DNA of 64,000 bases. It comes from Colias croceus (lineage: Eukaryota > Arthropoda > Insecta > Lepidoptera > Pieridae). Location: assembly GCF_905220415.1 (NCBI RefSeq), contig NC_059545.1, forward strand, positions 7,140,001 through 7,204,000, written 5' to 3'. Shown piece by piece: positions 54,677-64,000 of the stretch (position 1 is its first letter; every line of letters starts with the position of its first letter). The position numbers were made by a program, and so were the translations under genes. The notes under the pieces were generated by a model, which searched no databases, was not told the origin of the DNA, and saw only the letters and a list, made by a program, of their open reading frames with translations.

Positions 54677-56782
54677 ATGGGTAAAGTACGGTCCGCTCCG
54701 GGGGCCCCCCGAAAAGAGGGATTCAATAAATCTGGACATTCAATGAATCCTGATCGACCAACTGAAGGATTAAAGGGTGTTGGTAAACCACGTACAAAAG
54801 GCACTATAAAGAGACTGCAGATGTACAGGAACTTTAAAGCTAAAAGAGATAAAACTGGAAAAATATTAACACCTGCTCCATTCCAAGGTTGGCTTCCCTC
54901 TGGAACTCAGGCAAGGGTAGAACCTAATCAAAAGTGGTTTGGAAATTCTAGGGTTATTTCCCAAAATGCTCTACAAAAGTTTCAAGATGAGTTTGGTGCT
55001 GCAGTCAAAAATCCATATCAGGTTGTTATGAAACCAACAAATTTACCTATAACTCTACTTAATGAAAAGGCTAAACATGCTCGTGTGCATCTTCTCGATA
55101 CAGAAGGATTTGATAAAACATTTGGTCCCAAGAAACAAAGGAAGAGAGTGAACCTTAAATTTAATGATTTAGATACATTGTCTAAAGCAGTTGAAGAAAG
55201 TGCTGAAAAATATGATGAAAGCAAGGATATTGATAGAGTGCGTGAGGATACAGGTATGAAAAACGGCCAAAGAGAGTGGATTTTTGGTGCAGGAATGAGC
55301 AGACGAATTTGGAATGAATTGTACAAAGTAATAGATTCTTCTGATGTATTACTACAAGTTCTAGATGCTCGTGATCCTATGGGTACAAGGAGCCCATATG
55401 TTGAAAAGTTTCTAAGAGAAGAAAAGCCCCATAAGCACTTAATATTCATATTAAACAAAGTAGATTTGGTGCCGAATTGGGTAACACAGCGATGGGTAGC
55501 TATATTGAGCGCAGAATACCCAACAATAGCTTTCCATGCATCTATGACACATCCATTTGGCAAAGGATCATTAATTAATCTATTGCGTCAGTTTGCTAAA
55601 CTTCACATTGATAAGAAACAGATTAGTGTTGGGCTTATAGGTTATCCAAATACGGGTAAATCTTCTGTGATCAATACATTAAGAGCGAAAAAAGTTTGTA
55701 AAGTAGCTCCTATTGCTGGTGAGACAAAAGTCTGGCAATACATAACATTAATGAGAAGGATATACTTAATTGATTGTCCTGGTGTTGTGTATCCATCTGC
55801 CGAAACAGACACTGAAAAAGTGCTCAAGGGTGTGGTCAGAGTTGAATTAGTTCAAAATCCAGAAGATTATATTGAAGAAGTAATCAAAAGAGTACGAAAA
55901 GAATATCTAGTTAAAACATACAAAGTAGATGGATGGGATACATCAATTGAATTTTTAGAGAAACTTGCAGCGCGAACTGGAAAGTTGTTAAAGAAAGGAG
56001 AACCTGATATTAGTTCTGTGGCTAAAATGGTATTGAATGATTGGCAAAGAGGAAAGCTTCCATTCTATGTTGCGCCAGAAGGATTTGAAATTCCATTATC
56101 CAAACAAACTAAGGATGAAGAACCAAAAGAAGCGCAAGAAATTGCACCTGAAAACAAAGCAGATGAAAATGTTGCTGAGGCAACTGAGACAGAGACTAAA
56201 ACTGATGCTACAGATAAACCAACTTTAAAAATCAATAAATTAGTGATAGCTCAAGATTTTGCAAAAATAAGAGTAGGATTGCAATTTGATAATGTAGATG
56301 ATGTTAAGCCATTAAAAAATGTTGATATACCAGAAGAACTCAAAGGAATTGATGAACAAAATAATGATGAGAATGATGAGTCCCAAGATAAAGATGAGGA
56401 TAAAAGTAATGATACAGAAACATCACAAACTGAAGCTGATAAAGAACAAGATGGAGATGATAGTGACTCAGATATTAGTAGTTTCTATAGCAATGATGAC
56501 AAAGAATGCAGTGATGTAGAAGATTATTTGACAAATGATCCTGAAACTGTTAAGGAAATTAAGAAACAGAGAATTCAAGCTGCCAGTGGTACATTTATTA
56601 TTGAAGAAATAACTCAACAAGGAAAGAAAAGGAAGGCAAATGGAGAAGCACCTGTGAAAACAAAATTAACAGCTAAAAGAAGAAGGGCTATTGAAAGAGC
56701 TCAAAAGCGTACCAAAACAGGCAGCAACTTTTATGAAGTGTCCAATGTTAAAAATAGGAATAGGAATAAGAAGAAGCCTTAG
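54677..56782 (+). CDS. NOG2: Nucleolar GTP-binding protein 2 (NOG2/NGP1/GNL2)
   Basis: Predicted 701-aa nucleolar GTPase that acts in nuclear maturation and export of the pre-60S ribosomal subunit. The N-terminal NGP1 domain (SGHSMNPDRPTEGLKGVG, IKRLQMYRNFKAKRDKTGKI) covers about 20-150. The GTPase is circularly permuted, as in this family. DARDPMGTRSPYVE precedes the G4 motif NKVD (260-263); then come G1 GYPNTGKSS (322-330), a G2 region with GETKVWQYI, and G3 DCPG (366-369). From about 480 the tail is acidic and Lys-rich and ends in a basic nucleolar-type stretch (KRRRAIERAQKRTK, NRNRNKKK). Single open frame with no intron. ATG at 54677 (ACAAAATGGG) matches the usual MGK start. AATAAA lies 34 bases past the stop. 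Confidence 0.96.
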   Translation: MGKVRSAPGAPRKEGFNKSGHSMNPDRPTEGLKGVGKPRTKGTIKRLQMYRNFKAKRDKTGKILTPAPFQGWLPSGTQARVEPNQKWFGNSRVISQNALQKFQDEFGAAVKNPYQVVMKPTNLPITLLNEKAKHARVHLLDTEGFDKTFGPKKQRKRVNLKFNDLDTLSKAVEESAEKYDESKDIDRVREDTGMKNGQREWIFGAGMSRRIWNELYKVIDSSDVLLQVLDARDPMGTRSPYVEKFLREEKPHKHLIFILNKVDLVPNWVTQRWVAILSAEYPTIAFHASMTHPFGKGSLINLLRQFAKLHIDKKQISVGLIGYPNTGKSSVINTLRAKKVCKVAPIAGETKVWQYITLMRRIYLIDCPGVVYPSAETDTEKVLKGVVRVELVQNPEDYIEEVIKRVRKEYLVKTYKVDGWDTSIEFLEKLAARTGKLLKKGEPDISSVAKMVLNDWQRGKLPFYVAPEGFEIPLSKQTKDEEPKEAQEIAPENKADENVAEATETETKTDATDKPTLKINKLVIAQDFAKIRVGLQFDNVDDVKPLKNVDIPEELKGIDEQNNDENDESQDKDEDKSNDTETSQTEADKEQDGDDSDSDISSFYSNDDKECSDVEDYLTNDPETVKEIKKQRIQAASGTFIIEEITQQGKKRKANGEAPVKTKLTAKRRRAIERAQKRTKTGSNFYEVSNVKNRNRNKKKP

Positions 56783-57458
56783 AAATTGTAAATGTCTCTG
56801 TGACCAATATTTAAAAATAAAATTTATTGCCAGAATTTGTTTTTTGTATTCATAATCAATACTTTTTAAATAAGTTAGCATCACATTAATTGCTTAGTTA
56901 CTCAACAATAATTGAATTCAATTATTTATTACATACAAGCAGGCTTTAAGCTAGCATTCAATTGATTTTATTTACATATTGTCATATTATGGCATTCGAT
57001 TTTAGCATAAAATCATATGACTAAAATCATAATCATAAGACTAAGTTGCTAAATGTGAGGTATATTGCCAGTGAGCTAGGTAGGATTTAGTATCTGAAGG
57101 TTTATTTTTTTTTAATTATTGATACAATAAAAAAAAATTCAAATAATTTACCTTTTCAAATTTTTATTGTAAATATATACCAACTTTAATTATTTTTGAT
57201 GGTTATGAAATTATTGTATTTTTATGTATGTGTATTTTTAAGGTAATGAATACGAAACAATTACTATCTTTGAACATGTACATACCTCATTAAAAAATAA
57301 GATGAACCTTTAAGTTTTAATTTTTAAAAATGTGAGGTTTTTATTATCATAATCTTTTTTAAAGGCTCTAAGTAATCAATCTTATATTTCAATAATCATA
57401 AAAATATAGATTTAGGTAAACTAAAAATTATTATAAAAAATGATGACATATATTTCAG
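56783..57458. other. NOG2 3' end and Cfdp1 upstream intron/5' region
   Basis: NOG2 polyA signal AATAAA at 56816-56821. The rest is AT-rich. It ends in TATATTTCAG directly before the Cfdp1 ATG, so the right part is probably an intron; the corresponding 5' UTR exon was not identified. Confidence 0.45.
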
Positions 57459-58942
57459 ATGTCTTCAGGGAGTGAAAGTGATGATGATTATGTACCAGAG
57501 GAGCCAGAGAAAGTTTCAGAAGAAGAATCGGCTGATGAGGAAACTGAACAACAGTTTGAAAATGAAGTTGAAACTAAAACAAAAAAGCGGAAGAGTAAAC
57601 AACAAAGTGCACCTAAGAAGAAAATAAAAAAAGATGAGGTCACAGAAGAAACAAAAGAACCAGAACCAGAAAAACAAGGAACAGCTGATCCAGAAGAGGA
57701 AAAGAAGAGAGAAGAAGATCTGTGGGCAAAATTCTTAGAAGGAACGGATTCAAAACCAAAACCTAAAACACAAGAGATCATCAGTAAACCAGTGAAGGGA
57801 GATACCGTTAATATAGCAAATAAAAAGAAAATCGAACCATCAAAAGCTGAAACTGATAAGGATAGGGAAAAGAGGATATTTGAGTTTGCAGGCGAAACTA
57901 TAGTAGTAGAAAATAACGTAATTAAAGAAAGAGTAAAGACAGCTGAAAAACCAACTTTAGGTAGGTGAAGTTCACAATAGTTATTGTAGAAATTGAAATA
58001 AAGACAATTGCCTTTATTGAATTAAATTAAACCAAAAATATTTAACAAATTTAATAATTTGAATAAACATCGATAATAGTATGTAAGTAGCTTAATCTAA
58101 GAAATGTTTCCTCTTTAATAATGCATTTTATCAATTTTGAGATTATATGATGTGTTTGTATATCCATATATGCTTTCCTGCTGAAAGCATATATGTAGTA
58201 CTCTGAGTTATCCTTTTTCATTTTAAAATTCCTTTCATAGTGATTCTTCCTTTCATTCTTTATAATACGGACACTATATAAGTATTAAGTAATTTAAAAT
58301 TTAATTTTACAAATTTTACTTTTTCAGTATGTAAAGAAGGACCTTCGCCACGTGCAAAACCCGCAGGATTGTCCAGTATTGTGGGCCAGTTGAATAAGAA
58401 GAACACATTGTCAACTCTAGAAAAGTCCAAGTTAGATTGGAATACATATAAGGCGGATGAAGGAATCGAGGAAGAAATAACCAGTCACAACAAGGGAAAG
58501 GCTGGGTAAATTTTATTTTTATTATAATATATAATAAGTATGTTGTCATATTGACGTTAAGCAGTGGTAGCTTCGTGGTGAAGATCTCGAAATTAAAATC
58601 GATAAGTCGTAGTTCGGATTTTAATATTAGACCATGTGGAAAATAAAATAGGTTTTTCAATTTGTCCGCGCATTTTGATAACATCACCTCTGGCTCAAAA
58701 CGGTCTACGTTAATAAATGAATGTTGGTGTTTTGAATAGAAACTAGGTAAGGTATCTATCTCAAATGTCATAATCTTCTGTCATAATAATTGATTGAAAA
58801 GTGAAGAAATATTCTCGCAAACAAATATTAACACCTATTTATTTGCAGGTACTTGGAACGTCAAGACTTCCTTGGACGGACTGATGTACGCCAGTATGAG
58901 ATTGAACGAGATTTAAGGATGAGCAAACGCAGTAATCGATGA
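57459..58942 (+). CDS. Cfdp1: Cfdp1 / BCNT (YETI/Swc5 family) chromatin protein
   Basis: Three exons, 57459-57960, 58328-58505 and 58849-58942, join in frame to 257 aa. BCNT proteins (yeast Swc5, Drosophila Yeti, vertebrate CFDP1) belong to or assist the SWR1/SRCAP-type complexes that deposit H2A.Z. The N-terminus is acidic (SESDDDYVPEE, then EEESADEE). A Lys-rich stretch and the DLWAKFLEGT motif typical of the family follow at about 87-96. The BCNT-C domain is at about 175-257: KLDWNTYKADEGIEEE, then GYLERQDFLGRTDVRQYEIE and a basic end. ATG at 57459 sits immediately after an acceptor-like TTTCAG, so exon 1 of the mRNA must be untranslated and further upstream, or the ATG is at an exon start by chance. 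AATAAA is at 59006. Confidence 0.95.
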
Positions 58943-59005
58943 GCGAACACATGACATAGCTACAATTTGCCATAATACCTACACTCATACTCTTACTTAA
59001 TTTGT

Positions 59006-59011
59006 AATAAA
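59006..59011 (+). terminator. Cfdp1 polyadenylation signal
   Basis: AATAAA 64 bases after the Cfdp1 stop, followed by a GT-rich stretch (TGTGCTGTTATTATGTGTTT). Confidence 0.6.
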
Positions 59012-59224
59012 CAACTGTGCTGTTATTATGTGTTTTAATTGTAGAAAGTATACTGCGTCGTTTTCATAATTTACTAAGACCTACTACTAACTAGTAACTT
59101 CTTATATGATATGATGTTCAGTGTAAAATATAAAAAACTTTGAACAGTTAAAATTATAAAATTTTATGACTAGTCAACTATAACCAGAATGAAGAAAATA
59201 TAATCATTAAAATATTTTATAAAC

Positions 59225-59690
59225 TAGCTTCCGCCCGCGACTCCGTCCGCGCGGATGTCGGTCTTTGCGTGGATGGTTTATTTCTCCATTTTGAGTAACT
59301 CGGACAATGACATCTTATAAATATCTATTGGACCCAAATACGGTTAGGTCTATAATAATACGCAACGTGTGTTCGCGGTACCTACTACAGAACAACGTCT
59401 ATGGATAACTGAAAAATTGAGATTAATTTTTTTTCTACGTATTTTTCCAGGATAAAAAGTATCCTATTTTACGCCCAGGATAATAAGGTACAATTATACC
59501 AAGTTTCATTGAAATCGAACCGGTAGTTTTCACGTGATGTCTTCACATACAGACAGACAGACAGACAAAAATTTTTTTAATCACATATTTGGGTTTGGTA
59601 TCGATCCAGTAACACCCCCTGCTAGTTATTTTTTCAATATTTTCAATGTACAGAATTGACCCTTCTACAGATTTATTATATGTATAGATT
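59225..59690 (+). repeat. Non-LTR element 3' end, longer copy
   Basis: Same order of blocks as 45463-45809 (CTAGCTTCCGCCCGCGACTC ... TTCACGTGATGTCTTCACAT, GACA repeats, TTGGTATCGATCCAGTAACA, ACAGATTTATTATATGTATA) but with about 110 extra bases near the start (59260-59400). RTE-like LINE tail is the likely identity. Confidence 0.65.
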
Positions 59691-60454
59691 ATAAGTATTT
59701 TTATAAACAGTAGAATTTTAGTAAAAATTAAATCTTGTGATATGAATTAAAATATTAGTACGTATACTACGTATATATATCTGTCAACTGTGATATTATG
59801 TACCTACTGCAAAAGTTAGATACATCTTTGCAACATTTCAAGATTTGCACTTAAATTGTTTGTTTCAATAGTTAGCGAATCTCAGCGACAATTTTCTCAA
59901 GGCAAATCAATGGACATTGCATACGTTTTGTTGGGTCAATTACTATAACAAGTAGTCTCGCAAGGCCCATTTCATCCATTCGCCTCAATCACGTCAATGA
60001 ATACGACTCGGGGCAATCAATTTCAATTTTAGGCCAAGCTTTGTTCTGATATTCGACTTAGAAACAGCTACGTGTTTAAAAGTGGCAAAAAAATGCTGAT
60101 ATTTTAGGGAAACTTTCATTTATAATATTATCGTGACGGGATTTTATGAGTGGACTAATTGAGGACAACGTTAAAAGCATTAACAAATTTGCGCACGAAT
60201 GTCTTAGTAGTAGCACAGGTAGTAGACATATATGTGCCGAAAACGTAGCGGTTCTTCAATCTTTTGCTCCAGCGACGCCAGTGTGAAAGCAGCTTGTCTA
60301 ACATAGAATATTTTGCGGTATAATTTGCTGAACAAACATTAAATAGTGTTTTGTCATTGCAGTGTCACGTAGCCGATTTAAACATGCGCACGAGTGCACT
60401 TGTAATATGCTTTTTATAAGAATTAAATATAAATGTGAAGTGTGTGGGTAAAAT
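59691..60454. other. Intergenic, possible promoter at right end
   Basis: No gene recognised. The sequence just left of 60455 could be a promoter if the small exon there is real. Confidence 0.35.
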
Positions 60455-60508
60455 ATGTCGGGTTTTGGTAGATGGACCATGTTTGAAGGTGATATGGAAG
60501 ATGTTCAG
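60455..60508 (+). CDS. Possible first coding exon, product unknown
   Basis: ATG (AAATATGTCG) opens 18 codons, MSGFGRWTMFEGDMEDVQ, ending at CAG|GTACTA, a usable donor. No following exon was recognised in the window, and I do not recognise the peptide. It could be the start of a gene running right, or chance. Confidence 0.3.
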
Positions 60509-60991
60509 GTACTAATTTGTATATTTTCTATTTAATCTAGAGAATATTATAAATCTTTTTTTTATTGTAAATACATTTTTATAACACTGCTTGGTTCTAA
60601 AAAGATTAGATATTTTTTAATTATTCACATATTATACCTAATAATATGCACCAGCACCTTTATTTATAGTAAGTATATTAAATTATTAAATTGTTTTAAA
60701 CAAGGCAGTCTTTAAAATGATTATATAGAAATTGAAAAGCGCTTTTGAAAATTTTGCAAATACAAATATTTTTAGGAAGGCTCTATTCCACCATACTTTC
60801 ACATTATTTTGCGCGATACATTTTAGAATTAGTATACCTATTTACAATATAACGTTATGTTTAAATGGATGAGTACTAGAATTCGTAACGTTAAATGGGA
60901 TATGATGAAGAATATAATTTCTCATATTCCCGCTCGCGCTCTACCTAGAGCAGGGCTTCCCAAACTTATTTGTACTGTTTTAGTACCAACC
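60509..60991. other. No feature recognised
   Basis: AT-rich sequence, perhaps intron of the candidate gene starting at 60455. No bounded element was seen. Confidence 0.35.
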
Positions 60992-61586
60992 TCAGGTTAT
61001 CAGAAAAACACTGTTTGGAAATTTATAACTTTTATTAGAAAATAACAACGAAATCAAAACATAAGCATAAAAATAAAAAGAGATATTTAAGGCAGCAAAG
61101 CTGGCTAATGTGAAGGATGTAGGTACTTGCTTTTCTGAGCATAGCTTCTGAATTCGGGGCTTCAGCTTGGAAATTGCCACTCTCATTTCCTTTTCTACGT
61201 CTATTTTTGACCTGTACTTGTTTTTTTATTACCGCAACTGCAGAAAAGCCTGTTTCGCACAAGTACGAAGTCGCAAATGGTAATAAAACCTTTAATGAAG
61301 CAGTCCCGATGGCCCGTTATTCGTGAGAAACAGATGTCCAAAATTCAAACAGTTTGTCCTTGTCATGTTGAATTTTTAGGCTGGAATCACAGCTCAATTC
61401 TATTAATTGTTCTTCTTCATCTGTTGAAAGTGTTGATGGTGGTGGCGACTGAAAAGGATTTCTGACCCAGTCATATTGCTCCAGATTATCGGGGAAATAT
61501 GGACAAGCGACGCCCCTAGGACAACGACCCCATATTAATATTTTTCTATTAAGAACGGTCAAAATAGTACCTACGAGTACGCGCAT
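60992..61586 (-). pseudogene. hAT transposase fossil (ZBED5/FAM200-like C-terminus)
   Basis: The minus strand gives FPDNLEQYDWVRNPF, then EEEQLIELSCDSSLKIQHD and LFEFWTSVSHE, then after frame breaks CETGFSAVAVIK and MRVAISKLKPRIQKLCSEKQ. This order matches the C-terminal hAT dimerisation region of ZBED5/FAM200/GTF2IRD2-type transposases. At least two frameshifts or stops separate the pieces. Neither terminal repeats nor an N-terminal half were found. It is a truncated, inactive copy. Confidence 0.8.
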
Positions 61587-61766
61587 TTCTGAACGGCATT
61601 CTGGCTATAGCCTTCCTTTACAGCTCTTTAAATATACATATTTGAAAAAGAAAATAATAAGAATAAGGGGAAGATTTGATTTTTTTCATTTCACTTGTAG
61701 AGTCATCCGCGACTCGAGTATTTTGTACCATCATCATCATCAGCCCATGTGTGTATGTTTCTAAAT

Positions 61767-61792
61767 ACTAGAACGTCAAGATTTCCTTGGAC
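61767..61792 (+). repeat. Short copy of Cfdp1 exon 3 start
   Basis: GAACGTCAAGATTTCCTTGG plus flanking bases matches the start of Cfdp1 exon 3 (58850-58878) with about one substitution and one missing base. The match starts at the exon and excludes the intron. It encodes the conserved LERQDFLG but is followed by unrelated sequence. Confidence 0.6.
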
Positions 61793-61794
61793 CT

Positions 61795-61876
61795 AAACGG
61801 CTCTACATAATGATACCTCTATCATTATGTAAACGGCTCTACATAATGATACCTCTATCATTATGTAGAGCCGTTT
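61795..61876. repeat. Tandem 36-bp unit plus palindrome
   Basis: A 36-bp unit starting AAACGGCTCTACATAATGAT occurs at 61795-61830 and exactly again at 61831-61866. The second copy continues so that 61831-61876 is a perfect 21-bp-arm hairpin with loop CCTC. A replication-slippage or hairpin-repair product is likely. Confidence 0.85.
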
Positions 61877-63039
61877 ATTGGCATAGAAGATATTATGAAG
61901 ATATAAACAATACATATGAGTCCATACAGAATACGCATGAGAAAACCAACCCCACCTAGCAGTCGGGTTAAAAACTTCGAGTTTCAAGGAAAAAATAAAA
62001 ACAGAATATTCTTGTTTTGAAGAGTTTAATTAGAGAGCGAATTAAGTTTACAAAGTATAAAACATAGTTATCTAAACTAATTATTTATCATTAAAAATGC
62101 TTATGTTATATGAAATTATACCTACTCGAAGGACCTGGGAATAAAAAGAACAATATGAGTTAAATTGTGTAGCGATTTCTTAAATCAAATAACACCTATG
62201 ATCTTTCAAACACTTTATTGTCCGACTATAACATAATATACATAATATATTATGTTATACAAAAAAAAAAAACGTACAAGATATTGTTTCGATTTTATTT
62301 ACTTTTATTCGTGAAGGGCTCACCGCTCAAGTGGTCAAGCAAATGTCAATTTCATGCCAAGACTAGATAATTATGCACTAATATTAAGATAATGCATAAT
62401 GACGTAATCTGGAGCGGTGAACGTGTCGGAAAGGAAAAGTGGGCGAACCACCTAAGTTTGCAGCCTCGGAAGCGCCTACGCATGCCCACATCCCTTCTAT
62501 TGATTGGAATTTCGTACTAGGATTCTTGTTTTACATTTGTCCTTAATTTTCATTCATTTCTAAACAGCGTGGGTTTGGTGGATAATGAATGAAATTTCGT
62601 GAATTAAACCCGTGTTGTAAAACCAATGCAAAATTAGATAACTGCAGAATTGGATATAATATTATAATAATTCCATCCTGTGTATAAATAGGTACAAAAA
62701 AATCTTGAATGAATTATAGTACTATAATTTCTGGCTGTGTCAGATCGGGTATATTTCGTTCGAGTGAAGAGTTTATCAACATTATGAAAATACGTTTAAC
62801 TTACTTAAATCTAGCTAAAATAATGGTAATTTATGTGATCGATTACGTTTTTGTGTGTGGTAAAATGCAAAAAATATGGAAGTACAAATAATAAAATGGT
62901 CCTTTGTAGTAATTAACCGTGCGGAAAATGCCACGGAGAGCATCATTTCTTAACTCTACTATGTGAAGTATTCAAGTAGTACCGTACCTATGATCGTGGT
63001 GTTCATAATATTTGTTCAGGTGTGCATTGTGTTATGTTA
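61877..63039. other. Intergenic, AT-rich
   Basis: No gene recognised. A 14-bp-arm AT palindrome at 62227-62259 is followed by a run of ten A, as at a small retroposed or slipped sequence. Confidence 0.4.
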
Positions 63040-63606
63040 TGAGTTCAAATGAATGAGTTACGGAGAACACAGAGAAGTAGTGAGGAGGTATTGCGCATGT
63101 GTACTCGCGCTCGATAACCGCACTACGTCCGCGTCCACCGCACGTGTCCATGTGACCAAGGATCGAGATGAAGGAGGCTGTGTGATCTCGCAGCGGCGTA
63201 GCGTAGTGGGTAGCGACTAGCGAGGGCCGTAAAGGCGCGGGGCGAATTGCGCGCGGCTCCATCGTCTCCGCACCGCCAGTCGTACGCTCACGCTAGCACG
63301 AACGGGTGTTTATCAAGTTACCGTCGCGCCGCTACTTCGCCCGTACTCGCATAATCGGCATTGTTTTTCTTGCGTGTTTTAACGCAGCTGTAAAAAGTTT
63401 CAGGTGACGTGCGATGGTAGTACAGTAATAGTGCCGTGCTGGATTTGTTTTTGAAATAGTTGGGGAAGTGTTTATCGTTGCGAGCGCTGGAGTCGGTGAG
63501 GAGTCAGTGGGACCGGCGGCGGGCGGTGTTGGGGCTGTAGTGACGGGTCGGTGGATGGTGCGGCGCGGGCGGGCGCCGGGGCGCGGCCGGCGGCGCCGCT
63601 AGCAAA
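63040..63606 (+). promoter_or_regulatory. CpG-rich promoter / 5' UTR of an off-window gene
   Basis: GC content rises sharply, with many CpGs (for example GGTGCGGCGCGGGCGGGCGC near 63556). This is unique in the window and ends at an ATG followed by a strong donor. It is probably a promoter and 5' UTR transcribed to the right; the start site is not visible by motif. Confidence 0.5.
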
Positions 63607-63648
63607 ATGTCGATACCCCTTGGCCGGGAGACTGTGCTTCCCACGCAG
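63607..63648 (+). CDS. Likely first coding exon, product unknown
   Basis: AGCAAAATG begins 14 codons, MSIPLGRETVLPTQ, ending at CAG|GTGAGT, a consensus donor. The CpG-rich upstream region and the good start context support a real first exon. The gene continues beyond the right edge, and I cannot name it. Confidence 0.5.
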
Positions 63649-64000
63649 GTGAGTTCTGAGTTTACGCTTTTCTCGCTTTTCCGGACGTACAGTGCGAGCG
63701 TGCGCGTAATCGTACAGGCGCTACCGGTGTCGGAGTACGGTCAAACAATGCTTCTAGGCCTCGAGTAAATAGAAGACGACGGGAATTGGTAATTACTATG
63801 TACTAAGTATTATGCGCGTATTTTCTAAAATTCATTTTTTTCTCATTATTTTCATTTTAACTAGACATAAAATACACTCAAAGCTAATATTTAAGAAATG
63901 GTTCGGCGTTATTTCCCTCCTCTAAAATCTATATAATATGCACATAATATCTTTAATTCTTATCACTTTATCATACGATAGGTACCTTCGATTTATACAT
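63649..64000. other. Probable first intron, to window end
   Basis: GC content falls back to the AT-rich background after about 63790. No other feature seen. Confidence 0.4.

Noticed and set aside
55018..55563. Minus-strand ORF of 181 codons over NOG2
   Set aside because: Antisense shadow of the well-conserved NOG2 frame.
58316..58771. Minus-strand 151-codon ORF over Cfdp1 exon 2
   Set aside because: Covers exon and intron of Cfdp1 on the other strand with no family match; most likely chance.

Overview
The window looks like nuclear DNA of a moth or butterfly (Lepidoptera). It is AT-rich, and its spliced genes have short exons with GT/AG introns. The protein families are animal ones, and the dispersed repeats, with 'CGCGG(A)CGAAGCC' tails, tRNA-like SINE heads and GACAG microsatellites, are typical of lepidopteran genomes. 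Species cannot be told from the sequence alone.

Layout. 1-8.9 kb: no gene recognised, old SINE/LINE pieces and probably the SRPK 3' UTR. 8.9-13.9 kb: two intronless minus-strand genes, an SR-protein kinase (SRPK) and an SLC16/monocarboxylate-transporter-like MFS protein. 14.2-19.1 kb: a run of DNA-transposon relics (foldback element, mariner/Tc1-type copy, and a TIR element with an 8-bp target duplication). 19.4-27.0 kb: Cdt1 (double parked, plus strand) converging on an omega-class glutathione S-transferase (minus strand), whose first intron holds a palindromic foldback element. 28.3-31.4 kb: a miniature LTR retrotransposon (TRIM-like) with indistinguishable LTRs, then a P-element-like relic with 28-bp TIRs, an 8-bp target duplication and a decayed THAP-domain exon. 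33.1-46.8 kb: RELCH (LisH/coiled-coil/HEAT protein, minus strand, 16 exons, 1152 aa), whose introns carry Tigger, Spy-like, piggyBac, SINE and hairpin insertions. 48.1-51.9 kb: the centriole protein Cep135/Bld10. 53.2 kb: TMEM170. 54.7-56.8 kb: nucleolar GTPase NOG2. 57.5-58.9 kb: Cfdp1/BCNT. 60-64 kb: possible first exons of two unrecognised genes, a hAT transposase fossil and a CpG-rich promoter at the right edge.

The host genes are conserved housekeeping genes (splicing-factor phosphorylation, replication licensing, redox, endosomal cholesterol traffic, centriole assembly, 60S ribosome maturation, chromatin) and show no sign of being one pathway; they are neighbours, not an operon. The most unusual content is the set of mobile elements. 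At least eight structural types can be delimited to the base from their terminal repeats and target duplications, including a Spy-like element inserted between AAA and TTT inside a SINE, and two separate families with 8-bp duplications and TIRs starting CA. I found no convincing new cellular system; the best candidates for undescribed biology are these element families.
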